A stretch of DNA of 64,000 bases from NCBI GenBank assembly GCA_020975725.1, contig QXJR01000009.1, positions 744,001-808,000 of the forward strand. Direction: 5' to 3'. Position numbers and translations under genes: made by a program. A model generated the notes under the pieces. It had not been told where the DNA came from and did not search any database. It was given only the letters and a program-made list of their open reading frames with translations. Origin of the DNA: Picocystis sp. L7. Taxonomy: Eukaryota > Chlorophyta > Picocystophyceae > Picocystales > Picocystaceae. This document shows, piece after piece, positions 1 through 13,013 of the stretch (its first letter is position 1; each line of letters begins with the position of its first letter).

Positions 1-3000
1 CCCTTGGATGGGCGAATGAAATGGACGCGATGGGGAGGAAAGGTACCCGGCCACCCCATGGGCTCGGGAGGATTTCAAAGAGGTGCATGGAAATGCACCG
101 CCATGAGGGGTAGAAACATGGTCGATTCCAAGGATGGAGGCCACCATTTCGGACACGGGCCCTTTCATCCCTCTCCGTCCCACCCGAGGCTAAACATTTT
201 CCCGCAAACGCACACTGGGGCAGGTGAGTCCAAGGGGAGGTGAGACAACACGGGAACATTGGCTTTGTCATGGAAATTGTCCCGTGAAAACCTTTGAGAA
301 GGTCCCATAGGTGGTGTCTTGTTAGTGTCCACAAATTGCGTTGTACACATCGCGAATGTTGTATTTCACCAAGCCATTGAATGTCCATCACCAAAAAAGA
401 GATAGACATAGTTTTCATGAACCATTCCCGTTGAAGTTGATCATCCGTCCGACGTTTGTGATGTACTACGATCGCTAATGTCATAGAGGTGCACCGTGAC
501 TTCGAAATTTTCGACGACCCATGATTCACGGTCCAATTACCTCGTTGTAAACAACTACGAAGACAAAGTCGATCCTACACAATAGAATTAGGAGCTCCGT
601 TCCTCAAACAAGGAAAGGATGGATGTTATTCTTGCTTCTCGAACTTTTTTGTAGAAGAGCATACAAAACGCTGTCGTTTTCATCGGTACTAAGAATAGAG
701 GAGCTATCGAAGAAAGAAGTTTCAAGCAAAATGCTTGCTTAACAAGAGTATCGATCCTTTGATTGTTTCATAAATTTCCGATTTGCTTTGGCGCATTTCC
801 ACACTCTTGGGCTCTACCAACGTCATAGACGATAGCTTGTTTGTGAGTAACCACGTAGAACACGTTCCGTGGACCCCAAAGCCTAGATCAACTCGCAAAC
901 AATATCAAGTTAGAAGTAGGTACACATTCTTTCGCTTTGATAGTGCATCCCTACCCTAATGATTTACTTACTCATGTTGCTAATTATAGTTCTTCATAGT
1001 TTCTTTCGCAACAACCTCTCGATATCTCCACAACATTGCACAGATACTTAATTTTAAATGGAAACATTTCTTTTTTATTGTTTCAAATGTTCATTCATAA
1101 GCCTTGAGCGGGAAACGGGACAGTTCCCGAATTGCCGTGCCCTGGACAAGGGGGGTTGCATGAGGATGATGCTTCGGTACGTTGCGGTGGATAGAGCCTA
1201 AGAAAAATGGATGGAGTGGATCAAGATGGTTGAGAGGTGAAGGGGAACAAAAATTGGTATCGAAGGGCGAAAGAGAAGAATGCAACTTGTCCAGACGTGT
1301 TGGTTCGTGCACCATCGGCATCCTTCCTTGTTTGCACGCAATATGACCATCAAGAATGCGGTTGTCAATATCGTGCGGATCACATGGCCGTTCCTCCCCA
1401 CGCTTCCACGGATCGGAAGGAACGGCACTAGAACATCTTGTTAGTTTCCCCATAGAAGCGCACGTGTGGGACCACGTAGGGAAAAGGCAAAGGGTGTTGT
1501 TCCGAGAACCCGGTGCACGACATGTTCGTTTTTGAGTCGTATTCTTGCTCCATTGACATTAGAAGAAATAGAGAAGGTAAGGATCACTTCTTTAGCAAGC
1601 TAAGCTAGCTATGCTAGATTTCTTGCAAGAAAAGAGACACATGATCATTGCCTTCTCCAACGCAGAGGTTGACAGCACATTGGTATTGTACAAGACTAAT
1701 ACTGGACATGCACAAGCTAAAGACTTCTCTGACCTTACGTTGCATCTTTGCACTAGAGTTCGTGAAAGAGAACCAACCTTCTTCGGCCCAAGGCCACCGT
1801 GGAGCCCCCATGGTTAACAATGCTTTTGGCCGGGAGGACAACAAGATAAGCTGAATTTCTCCTTGCTATAGAGGCAAGGCCTTGGACTTTCTTGGACTAT
1901 CTGCTACAAGAGCCTTTTGAACGTACTCGATTGCTACGTAGGTTAGTTCCATACCACGAGCTCTTGGATTACCATTACGAGCTCTCCTTCGAAAGATCTC
2001 AACTTGCATTGCAAGGTTGGTGCGGATCATATCGGGGGCTTCTCTCGTCCAATGCCGTAACACTGGCAAGTGCTCTAGACTTGCAGAGTGAACCGATGAT
2101 GCTTGAATGTCTTTGCATAACAATGAGACATAATGAAGGTACTCTTCTTTCTTTTCTGCCCAATCGAGACTCTTCACAACATTGGCCAAATGAGAACACG
2201 TGCTTACTACCAAAGGTAAGCCTAATGATGTATTATGCATGGATGCAACTTGTTCTCGTGCTGCGGTCATTTGTAAGAAATAATGTACCGAGGACCCACA
2301 CATCATGAACTTCGACTTCCCTCGCACTAAACTTTTCTAGGTCCCCCTTACACCGCGCACCATAGCGGAATGACCCGGTACACTTGGGAGAATACCGAAA
2401 GAATCTCCATTAGTTGTTTTGCTACAATGTGGTAGGCCACAAAGGGATTGATGCCCGCTAGTAGCACCCTTCGTTGCGAACAAGTCTCTCTAGGGATATA
2501 TTTATCATGGATGCATTTTGAGCGAGGGGATGCACATCTTTGAAGCGTTTTCTACAAAGCTCGCGCATTCGGTCCATGGTGGAGGAACAGTGACAAGGGA
2601 CATATCGGGCCTAAACTTTACCCCGCAGACAAACTAGACCCGCCTCCCAATGCTTACAGTTGGTTTTCGCAGCTTTTGCTGAGGAGTTGGTTGAGATGGG
2701 ATGCACCTCGAGCTGGCATGCAATGAAGCGGAATTCGATTTTCCTTGCATGCTCAACTTTCTTTCTTTACGAGTAAATGAAATGGAATTGACGGATCGCG
2801 TTAGCAGTGCGATTCTTGCGATATCGTTTTGTGTCCGCATCCGTACAAGCCATTTGATCCTTCACGAAAGCTGCCAATTAGCAACTCGCTTTCGATTTTA
2901 AAATCCATAGCCCTTGTAGCACGATTTTCTTCCGTTTTCTTCGAGGAGCGCTAACGTTCACGTCAAAGGACGAAGAAATCGGACAACTAACGGACGCATC

Positions 3001-3500
3001 TAACGCCGCGGTCAAGAGAATGTGGCGTTCACGCATGCCCAAAGAGGTATTCGGATTTCCCTCCCAAAACAAAGTGCGCTATTATGGGACCCTTGCCTCT
3101 ACGACGATTGGAAGGATGTATGTGATTAATACCAAAAGTAGGGATGGTCTGGTTCTGGTGCGAATGGCCAAGATATTGGTTACCGCAGGGATAGGACTTC
3201 CTCTTCAAAAGGAACAATTTAAACTGCAAGGCCGATTCTACTTCTAAGCATGGCTCGAAGAGGATACAAACCTGCTTTTGGTAGTCGAATGTCGTTTGAA
3301 TGGAGCGAAAGATGGACGCCATTGTAGAGACTAAGCCATTGATAGAGATCGACATCGATGCCGAGACCACCTAGGAGCTAGTCCTTGCGTCGGAGAAGAA
3401 GAATCAAAACGTTTTGGACGGAAAAACACAGACTTGCCCTCATCAACCAAACGTACTTGGACGACTGTTGTCCCATTGGCAAGCAAAGCCACAAGCATGC
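1..3500. other. Gene-poor, decayed DNA
   Basis: No intact gene is recognisable. The first ~240 bases are GC-rich and resemble the spacers later in the window. After that the sequence is of lower GC with frequent stops in all frames. The minus strand at 1866-2327 is open for 153 codons and looks somewhat protein-like, with neighbouring broken open pieces up to about 2840, but I recognise no family. It is probably an old mobile-element or gene relic. Confidence 0.5.
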
Positions 3501-3524
3501 TAAAGCACGGCATGGAGGAATTAG

Positions 3525-4178
3525 ATGGCAGCCCTCCAATTGCATCGCGATGGACTATTCGAAGGATTCGATATATCGGTGGACCCTATCGGGTCACAAC
3601 TTGGAACGATGATGGAACAACAACGAAAGCGGAATCAAGGCGCCCTTCGAGCCACCGGGCCCCGACGGGAAAGAGTACACACCAATCCAAAGGCTGGTGC
3701 GCAACACCTCCTCGACCTCCAAGACTGTGTGAAGGAAGATCGAGCGACGGAGAAGGAAGGAAATATCACCAAGCCCGCGAGGCTCGACGATCATGCAAAG
3801 GATGCTTTGAGGCGGTCAATGGAGACACACACGAAGAGATCCAGACACTCAAGATCGGAACAGAGAAGTAGCGGACCAAACAGGCGGCGTTCCAATGGCG
3901 TTGACTTTGATGCGAAGATGGCTGTTGTGACGGACTTTGCTCGCATTGCAATGGAGGAGTTCATGGAGCGAAACGCGAGGCTTGAGCGGGTGAAGCAAAT
4001 GATGCATCATGCCACCCATCCCACGTTGGCCGACCACCCGGGGCCGAAGGACGCTCAGGTTCAAGTTGCTGTTGCAACGGATCAAAGAAAGATGGCGAAT
4101 GTGACCACTCCGAAGCAAGTAGAGGCACCCGAAGTATCCTCCCAACGATGCGAAATGGAACCTTTCGTCGATATTTGA
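3525..4178 (+). CDS. Hypothetical ORF, 217 codons, possibly a transposon relic
   Basis: This is an open frame of 217 codons starting with MAALQLHRDG. I do not recognise the protein. It is hydrophilic and basic in the middle (KRSRHSRSEQ, NRRRSNG), followed by a probable helical or coiled-coil stretch (ARIAMEEFMERNARLERV). There is no membrane segment and no catalytic motif. It stands alone in a decayed block without supporting neighbours. Basic regions followed by helices are common in plant transposon accessory proteins (NAM-associated type), but that link is only a guess. It could also be a chance ORF. Confidence 0.2.
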   Translation: MAALQLHRDGLFEGFDISVDPIGSQLGTMMEQQRKRNQGALRATGPRRERVHTNPKAGAQHLLDLQDCVKEDRATEKEGNITKPARLDDHAKDALRRSMETHTKRSRHSRSEQRSSGPNRRRSNGVDFDAKMAVVTDFARIAMEEFMERNARLERVKQMMHHATHPTLADHPGPKDAQVQVAVATDQRKMANVTTPKQVEAPEVSSQRCEMEPFVDI

Positions 4179-6940
4179 CGCTTTCCTCTCGTGGACATGT
4201 AAGGTATCTTCCGACTTGCATCACTTCTTTTCTTTTTGGACGGCTTCAAACGAGGGGAGGAGGCATTTTCTCGTCGCGCGTACATCGATTACGGTAGACG
4301 TGGAAAGATTATTGCTTTACTGGACACAGATCTCAATACACAAAAACACAAGTTGGCAACAACATTGTCTACAAAACTATGCAAATGTCTCCATCACTTT
4401 AAATTGTGGAGGACACTATTTCACATCATTGCTTAATATACTTACTGTCGGTACCATAGAAAAAAAGTGCTAAGACGTCTTGGCATGTGCATCCTATGCG
4501 CTTCTACCTTGTAGGATGAATATGCCTTCGAGTAGAATCCTACTACTACTATTGCCATCGAGAAGAATTCTGCCGCTGCTGCTACCATCCATCGAGAAGA
4601 ATAATCTTGCTGTTGCCGCCATCCATCGAGAACAATCTTGCTCCTGTTGTTGCCATCGACATGACCTGTCACGTGCTTCCATTAAGTCTATGCATGGCTA
4701 TGTATATTGCCATCAATGGAGGCATTGTCTGATAGTAACTGTGCGCAACTCCACGGTAATGTTATGAGAGGAGGCTTAAGTGAGGACAAGGACTCTTTAG
4801 CAGAATGGCCTTGATTCGAACCAAAGCCCTTAGGGAAAAGGCATACTCACTAATAAAACTCGGATCCCCAAGTCGATAGGGATGGATCTCGGTCCTAGAT
4901 CCCGAATTGGCCCTCTCCATCCTAAGGATTCTCCCCATTGGATGGAGAGATAGCTTCGGATAGGGCAAGGCCCTAAAGGGTGTTGCAATGGACTCGGGGA
5001 CGTAGATAACCTTGTCTCTCTTAGTAGGTTTTTCAATTTTCAAGCCACCAAAGCTCCCACGCGACCTCCTCCAACATCTTGAGCACGTCGACGACTACGA
5101 GCTTTGGTCTCCTTGCTATGAAGCTTTTGGCGGAAGCCATAACACGTAGCGACATGTATGGTACTTGGTAACCAACGCAGTAACACAATCCTCCTTGCTC
5201 ATCGCGTACGGACCCGTCGTTTTTTGCCGCACGTCGGTCACGAAATGCCACAACTCGCCCATCTTCTCAAAGACCCATTCCACAAATTCACTATAATGCG
5301 ACGTGCGTGTCGTGCACTCCTACACATGTGACGTAAAATTGTTGCCTTTTGGAGGACGTAAAAGGACGTCGCTAATCGGACAAGCGAGGTCCCCATAGAT
5401 GCAAATCAAAACTCCAAGCCGATTACGCATCGCCCTCAGCCGAGCAACAAGATCCGATTGAGCCAGCATCTGCGCATCGTACGTGCACCCATCTGCAGGC
5501 CCAAATCAATCGCCATTTGGAAATTTTGGGAGGACGACTCACTGGTATTTTACCTTTTGCTGCCTTTTCCATCCACTGTACATACTTTCCTGTCCGTACG
5601 TTGGCTTGCAAATCGTGAACATAATCCCATCAATGAATCCAATGCAAACCGGCTCGGGTCAACCACACTCGCGGAGCACATCCGCGAACGAGAGAAGATC
5701 GTGTTCTCACACCTCCAAGTGCATCGCAGGCCCAGCATGAGTGTATACGTGGTTAAAAACTACGTTACACATCTCGGAGATTGCTGGAGGAGACCGTCCA
5801 AACACATTCGCGAGCTACCAACTCCATTCGCGCCCAGCAAGTCGTCGGAGCAAGAGCAAGAAGGCTTCTGCTCCCGCTAAGCGCCTCCCGCCCGCTAATC
5901 GTAACGTGTCCGGAATTCCTAGCAACCCTAATAGTTCCACGACGGTTTCCCTGTCAAACCGGAACGACGATTGTTACTCGTCGTCCGTGAAGGACTCGGC
6001 GCTTCTTCTGGGGCTCGTAGGACCTACTTGCGGGCTCCACCATTCCCGAAGTTTTTGCAAGCGAGCCTCACACTCGCTCACCAGACAATCAAGCTTGGCT
6101 GTCAACGCATGACCATTGTCCGGAGACCCATGCGCCACCACGAGCATGATTTTCTAGAGGCTCTAGAACTCCATGCGCTATTCTTGCAGCCGCATGATCT
6201 CGAGGATCCTCCCTTCCGTTGTGGCATGGTTCCATGCACTTCCTTCCCGCAACTTTGTGACAAGTTTCGTGCCATGAAGGAAGGGGAAGTCACATCTCCA
6301 CGCCCACGAGAGAAAAAAACCACGAAGCACGTGTTCGAATCCACCAAGAAAGATCGAACCAATCTGACTCTTGTCTAGAGTTTTAAGCAGGACCCTTAAA
6401 GGAATCCCCAAAATTTTGGTCAAAGAACGGGAGCTTTTTGCCAAAATTATCCATTTTTTTTCGATCACGGAGAGCCAACAATAAAAAATCGAGGCAAACG
6501 CGGAAGGGAAAAATATTTTGCCAAGTTTGTATTCCTCTATTGAGGTGAGTTTCTCGTACTCCACTCCTGTTCATAACAAGCATGTACGTGCGCAATGTCG
6601 TACGTAGAAATTCCAAAAACCAGTACCTTGCGATGCTTTACTCAATCTTCATGGTTTCAGTGGGAAAGAATGGTGCGGTTTGGTTCGCAATAGATTTCGA
6701 AGCAATCGCGTGACACACATGCCCAACAATGGGGCGTCGAATGGCTTCACTTTTCCAATGCGCCGACTGCAATCCTATACGTAAGGGAACCTTTAATAGT
6801 TACAACGCCTCCGTTTTAGCTAAGGTAGGTTTGCTTCTTGAAGTTTATGGGTGCTTTACGGAGCCAGCGTCAATGCAAGACAAAAGACAAAGCGATATCG
6901 GACGAATTTGTCACATAAGGACAGAGAAGAACATAAAAAA
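4179..6940. other. Gene-free decayed DNA
   Basis: Lower-GC sequence with only short ORFs, none of which I recognise. It contains a degenerate tandem repeat (4530-4665, listed separately). The right end runs into the older copia relic. Confidence 0.5.
4530..4665. repeat. Degenerate ~34-bp tandem repeat
   Basis: About four imperfect copies of a unit containing CATCGAGAAGAAT followed by a CTGCTGTTGCC-like stretch. The copies differ in length and sequence. No function is evident. Confidence 0.6.
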
Positions 6941-7128
6941 GGAAAATGAGATCGGAGTCTTCTTCGCGTAAGCCAACTAGGTAAATCTCTTCATTTTCGA
7001 AACACTGGATGATACCCCTCCATGTCGCGATAGACAAAGGTGAAGCCATTGCACAGAAAGATAACAAACATTCAGATCAAGCACTTCCCTTCATGTGCTT
7101 GTGGTACACTAATAATTATGTCGATTCC

Positions 7129-7423
7129 TGTAAGAAGCAGGGTGTTGACTTTGGATACGTTCGTGGGTGGCCACCTTCGTAGTTGTGTATTACATGCAAG
7201 AATGAGTGGTGAGTATCCCCACTCAATGGCGGCTTCATCGACCGCAGAGGATCTCTCAGTAAACCGGGAACCCTCCTCGTCGGTATCGAACACTGCAGGA
7301 ATGGGCATCGCCCTTCGAGGACCCAGAGGGGCCCCATACTCCTCGAAGGTACTCGACCGAAACTCGGTCGTGGTCCCTAAGGGATTCGACCTCCAAGGGA
7401 CCAGGGCTTGAGCAGCCTCAACA
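7129..7423 (-). repeat. Copia LTR (3' LTR of the element)
   Basis: 295 bp. On the plus strand it starts TGTAAGAAGC and ends CAGCCTCAACA. It is nearly identical to 11265-11559 and is preceded by target duplication ATTCC. Confidence 0.95.
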
Positions 7424-7440
7424 CTCTCCCCTGCTCATGG
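7424..7440 (-). other. Copia polypurine tract
   Basis: On the minus strand the sequence just inside the 3' LTR reads GAGCAGGGGAGAG, a purine-rich tract expected to prime plus-strand DNA synthesis. Confidence 0.7.
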
Positions 7441-10400
7441 CCTGGTATTCCAACAAGCCCAATGTCTTCAATGCAGCTTGCAACTTGGTGGGTCCCAGGG
7501 CCTTGGTCAGGAAATCTGCCAGCTGGTCATTTGTGCTGATGTACTGGAATTTCAGCTCTCCCCGACTCACGCGGTTCCGCACAACATGATGTGCGATGTC
7601 GACGTGTTTCGTACGGGACACGGTCAGAGCGTTCTTCGTCAAGTTCACAGCACCTTGATTGTCACAATGAATGGTGATGCATTGGGCCCCAAATCCAATA
7701 TCATTCAACACCTTTCTCAGGTACAAAGCTTCTTTTGCTGCAGAAGCAGCAGCCATATACTCGGCCTCCGTCGTGGACACGGCAACTGTTTTCTGCAATT
7801 TTGTCTGCCAGGAAACCAAACTGCCGTGCAAAGTGAACACGTACCCAGTTGTGCTACGTCTGGTTTCTTCACAGCCTCCATAATTGGCATCACAATAGCC
7901 TTCCAGGAAACTTGGGGAGCTGTCACCCAGCAAGATACCAACTGCCTTTGTGCCATGCAGATATTTCAGGACCCTCTTGGCCACGGCCACGTGATTGCTA
8001 GTTGGTGCAGAGACATAGCGGGCCAGACGATTGGTCACATAAGCTACGTCAAGTCTTGTGGAAAATGCCAAGTACATGAGACACCCAACCAATTCCTGGT
8101 ATGGAAAGTTGGATTCTGTCGTTGTTGCATCTGAGGTCCATTTTGTTCCAGGTTCCAATGGCGTAGAGACACTGTAGCAATCTGCCATTCTGAACCTTTC
8201 CAGCACGTTGTTCACGTAGGTCTCTTGACTGAGAAAGACCGTTTTTCCAGTTCGGTCACGTTCCATTTTCATTCCCAGAAACTGATCCGTGGGCCCAAGG
8301 TCTCTGCCTTCAAAGGTGGTCAGCAAGGATTGCTTGACATTTTCTACTTTTGATCTGCCATTTCCACAAAGCAACAGGTCATCCACGTAGACCATCAGCA
8401 ACATGTCTTCACCCACGTATAAGCCCGGATCTGCAGTGGAGCATCTGAATCCAAGCTTTTCCAAAACATCCGTGAGTTTGATGTGCCAGGCACGTGGGGC
8501 TTGTTTAAGACCATACAGGGTCTTTTTCAATTTCCAAACTTTGCCATCCAGCTGAAAACCAGGTGGCATATCCATGTAGATTTCTTCGTTCAGATCACCG
8601 TTGAGGAAAGCCGTTTTGATGTCAATGTTTTCGACTTCCCAGTCTCGTTTAGCAGCCAAGGTCCACAATAAACGTAAAGTGCTTTTTTTTGCCACCGGTG
8701 CAAACGTTTCACCAAAATCAATGCCTGCAACCTGTTTGAATCCTTTGGCAACCAGGCGAGCCTTGAAACGTTGGATGTTCCCATCTTGGTCGTATTTTAC
8801 CTTGAAGACCCACTTGCAAGGCAGAGTCTTCAACTGAGGCGTTCGGTCCACCACATCAAAAACATCCTGCTCGCTCAAACTGGATACTTCTTCCTGCAAG
8901 GCCAGTTTCCAATCATCGTGCTGGGGGCTACCTAAAGCCTCATCCAAAGTCAAAGGATCGGTCAAGCAAACATTTGCAGTCCAATATGGCTGTGGTGGAC
9001 GACGTTCACGAAGTGGGTAGCGCCTTTCTTCAGCAGCCGTATTGCTGATGTTTCTGCATCTTCCATTCCCTCGGTTGTTTCGTGCTCTGGTAATTCCACA
9101 TTTTCAATTGTACTGTTCTGCCTCTCCCCCAACGAAACGGGTTCCAATGTTTCTGACGCGGTAGGCATAGGCGTTATGTCTTCCTGAGTGTCATCTGGCG
9201 ATGCTGTAGGTTTCTCTGCCACACCAAGAAAAGTGACGTTTCTGGACAGTACCAATTTTTCACCACACCAAATACGGTACGTGTCTTTTGTTCCAGGCTC
9301 GAATCCAACGAAATGACCTGGCTTACTTTTTGCATCCATTTTTCCAGTTGTCTCAGTTGGATTCTTAAACACATAACACGTTTCACCAAATATGTGCATA
9401 TTGGAAACATCCGGTTTCTGACCAAAAACTGCTTCGTAGGGTGTACGGCCATGAGGTTTGCAAGGCACACGGTTTCTGACAAGAGCACAATATTCCACGG
9501 CAAAGTTCCAAAAACGTTTGCCCAGACCACCATCCAAGAGCACTGCGCGCACTTTTTCCAGAATTGTCCTGTTATATCGTTCTGCGTTTCCATTTTGTTG
9601 TGGAGTGTATGGTGCACTCGTCTGTTGCTGGATGCCGTTTTCTTGCAGAAAGTTTTGTAGTTCTGCATTGAGAAATTCGGTTCCACGATCCGAACGCACA
9701 AACTTCACAGCATTTCCAGTTTGTTTCTCCATCAGCCGAATCACCGTTTTGATGACAGCTGCTGCTTGTGATTTGTTGCAAATAGGTTTTGCAACCCCCA
9801 GTTTGCTTTTCTCGTCCAAAATGCTGACAATGTATTTTTCTCCGTTCTTTCCAGCAGGCGTGATGGGTCCCATCAAATCCATATGCAACAATTCTCCAAC
9901 ATTTGCTTGATTTTCTTCATTTCCTTTGGGGATGGCAGATCTGGCTTGTTTGGCTTGGATGCACGTTTCACAACTGATTTTGGCCCACTTTAGATTGTCT
10001 GGTACACCTACCACGGTGTCGTGCAGCTTTTCCATCTGGCCAAAATGAGCCAATTTTCTGTGCCACTCCATGGCTGAGAAAACGTTTTCCAATTTTCCAC
10101 AGATCACGTAAAGACCATTTTTCTGCACCGCACTGAGGACTTTCTGCTTTCCTTTCCAAATCGCACATTCCCCATTTTCAAAGTACACGTTGCATCCACG
10201 TTCCATCAGTTTTGGAATCGAAATTAAGTTCACCCGTAGTTCCGGGCAAAACAGCACCTTCTGCAATTCCACGTTTTCAGCAAGAGTAACGGTGCCAGAT
10301 TGCTTGGCGTGCACTACTTCTCCATTTCCAACCAAGATGGACTGCGGCGATGCTTCTTGTGTCAGGGATGTAAACATCTCTTGTTGAGCGCAAAAATGAG

Positions 10401-11250
10401 CGGTGGCGCCGCTGTCCACGATCCAGATGTTTTCCAAACAGTTTGCTTCTCCACATTCCAAAGCGTAAGAGACCAGTGCAACCTTTTCATCCGTCTCCCT
10501 ATCGTTTCTGGGCTGTTTCTGCAGATGTGGAGGCAATCCGTTCAGGTACTAGCATTTCTCACGGCCATGTCCACTTCTGCCACAATAGCTGCAGGTAAAC
10601 TTCGGGCGTCGGTTCTGCGTAGCGAAAGCAACCTGGCCTCTAGATGTCTCTCGCACGGTGATGGCACTTTCTGCCTGGAGCAGCTGATTCTGAATTTTGA
10701 GCATGTCTGTCTCTCCCAAGGTAGTTAGCATCTCTACCTTGTTGGCATACTCCTCCGGGAGGCCCGATAAGATCGCATTGATCAGATGGATGTCGGTCAC
10801 CGACCCATCGATCGCGCGCAGGTTGGTGCAGATCTGCTTTCCACGCATGATGAAGCTCATCATGCTTTCCTCCGGATTCTTGGTAAGTCCTGTTAACTCC
10901 TTGCGCAGGGTGAGACGGCGAGCGGCGGTTTGACCCGCATGCATGTCCTCGAGCATCGTCCACGCATGCTGCGCAGATTCAGAGTTCGCCACCAAATCCA
11001 CATACTCATTGCTCACACACAAGCACATGAGTGCCAATGCCTTTTCGGAGTGTTCACTGTCTTTGTTTAAGATGGCTTCTCCGACTCCCTTGGTGACCAG
11101 CAAAGCTTTCATCCGATGTTTCCATATCGGGAAGTTTTCGGAATTCAGTTTTTCGAAATTCACTCCTTCCATTTTGTTTTTATCCTTTTTTTTTTGTTTT
11201 CCTTGTTCTTTGTTTAGTTCTGTTGTTTCCTGTTTTCTTCTGCTTCAAAC

Positions 11251-11264
11251 GGGCTCCGATACCA
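11251..11264 (-). other. Copia primer-binding site (tRNA-iMet type)
   Basis: On the minus strand the bases directly after the 5' LTR read TGGTATCGGAGCCC. This is close to the TGGTATCAGAGC site, complementary to initiator tRNA-Met, that is typical of copia elements. Confidence 0.85.
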
Positions 11265-11559
11265 TGTAAGAAGCAGGGTGTTGACTTTGGATACGTTTGT
11301 GGGTTGCCACCTTCGTAGTTGTGTATTACATGCAAGAATGAGTGGTGAGTATCCCCACTCAATGGCGGCTTCATCGACCGCAGAGGACCTCTCAGTAAAC
11401 CGGGATCGGTCCTCGTCGGTATCGAACACTGCAGGAATGGGCATCGCCCTTCGAGGACCCACAGGGGCCCCGTACTCCTCGAAGGTACTCGACCGAAACT
11501 CGGTCGTGGTCCCTAAGGGATTCGACCTCCCAGGGACCAGGGCTTGAGCAGCCTCAACA
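11265..11559 (-). repeat. Copia LTR (5' LTR of the element)
   Basis: 295 bp, followed by target duplication ATTCC at 11560-11564. It differs from its partner at roughly nine positions by eye. Confidence 0.95.
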
Positions 11560-12720
11560 ATTCCTCCATTTGTTTTGATTGCAATCACGCAAAGATGACA
11601 CTGGTCGAAGGGATTGTTCCAGACTGACCATCACTACTTAAACAGTCTTTGCGCGATATAGCTAATGGGACTCACAAAGAAACCAGAGGAAAAGAAGGAT
11701 GCAACCTTTACGCGTGGAAAGGAGATCTGCATCAGGAATCACGCTATGGATTATTCGGTGATGGAAAACGATCTTCTCGATTTGGTTTTATAGCGTGCAC
11801 ACGCGTAATATGCGAACGAGGTGGAGATACCGAGCATTTTGTGAAACACAAGTGTATCAGAGGAACAGAATGACTTGCTCCTAACAAAGAAGGGTGCAAA
11901 TGTAATGGCGAATCCCAACGATAGATATCGTGTTCCACGTTGAACAGTTACCCAGGAATTCCCTGAGTCATCTAATGCTGAAGGATTTAAGCAAGTGGAG
12001 AACGCTGCTGTGTCAGTGTTAGTCATTCGTAGCACAATGACTAGCCGAAATCATGCCGCTGAGAAAAAGACACTGATGAATTATTTCATACTCTTTCAAG
12101 TTGAAAGGGGGAAGATTGAAGACAACTGGATTGTTGATAGCAGCACTACAGCTTCTCTATGTGAACAGTAACAAGTACACAATGCTTAACAAAAGGAAGC
12201 TCATATTTAGACTATCTTGGTCAGTCAACTGTGATGTTCCCACACAAAAGTATGAGGAAGCGTAGCACTTGGAGAAGAAACGATAAGAGAACTTCTTTTC
12301 CAGTCCAAAAATAAAATCAACAAGTTTATGCCTCCAAGCTTGTAAATGAAAGAAGCAAAGTTGAAGGTATGAGGAGTGTAAAGTACGGAACGAAAGCATT
12401 GAAAATTGTGAGCCATGATGAAACGGATAAAACTTGGATAGGAAGCAACCTATGGAGAGCACTTCTTGCATTAACATGGTATATGAGAATAGCACGACTT
12501 TGTCAAATGGCAAATTAGCTCAACAACAAAGCGAGCAGTTCACCTTAACGACATGCAGGAGTAAAGATACAAGAGGCATGATCTCGAGCAAATTGGCGAA
12601 ATCACGCGGAACATGTATAGATCGATAAAGGCTAATCATTTAAAAATTAAAAGTTGTACATATAATTGTCGCCACTCGAAATACCTGAACAAATAGGAAA
12701 AGTACATCAAATATACTGTC

Positions 12721-13013
12721 TGTAAGAAGCAAGGCGTTGACATTGGATAGTTCGTGGGCTACCACCTTCGTAGTTGTGTATTACATGCAAGAATGAGTGA
12801 TGAGTATCCCCACTCAATGGCGGCGGCATCGACCGCAGAGGACCTCTCAGTAACCCGGGATCGCTCCTCGTCGGTATCGTTCACTGCAGGAATGGGCATC
12901 GCCCTTCGAGGACCCACAGGGGCCCCATTCTCCTCGAAGGTACTCGACCGAAACTCAGTGAAGTCTCGAAGTGATTCGACCTTCCATGGAGCAGGGCTTG
13001 AGCAGCCTAAACA
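12721..13013 (-). repeat. Solo copia LTR, same family, no target duplication
   Basis: It is clearly the same LTR (TGTAAGAAGC at the left, CAGCCTAAACA at the right), in the same orientation as the LTRs of the nearly whole element, but more diverged. No internal region is attached. The five bases before (CTGTC) and after (GAGGG) do not match, so it arose by recombination or rearrangement, or its target duplication has decayed. Confidence 0.9.

Larger units (their letters stand above)
7129..11559 (-). mobile_element. Ty1/copia LTR retrotransposon, nearly whole
   Basis: A 4.43-kb element on the minus strand. It has 295-bp LTRs at 7129-7423 and 11265-11559 with TG...CA ends, flanked by the 5-bp target duplication ATTCC (7124-7128 and 11560-11564). 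Next to the 5' LTR is a primer-binding site like that for initiator tRNA-Met. A polypurine tract precedes the 3' LTR. Parts in element order are gag with a CCHC zinc knuckle (CSYCGRSGHGREKC), protease (WIVDSGATAHF), integrase with the GKRFW region, reverse transcriptase (YVDDLLL) and RNase H. Protease, then integrase, then RT is the copia order. By eye the LTRs differ at about nine positions (~3%), so it is relatively young. The coding part is in about three frames, so it looks nearly whole with about two breaks. Confidence 0.95.
6950..12660 (+). mobile_element. Old, heavily decayed Ty1/copia relic, split by a younger element
   Basis: The plus-strand flanks on both sides of the younger element (about 6950-7128 and 11560-12660) read as gag-like, then protease-like sequence related to the younger copia. 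The left flank resembles the N-terminal part of gag. The right flank resumes in mid gag and continues through the protease active-site region and beyond. The two flanks meet exactly at the younger element's target duplication, so the older copy was the insertion site. It carries many breaks and is a fossil. No LTR pair can be assigned to it, and its outer ends are approximate. Confidence 0.75.
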
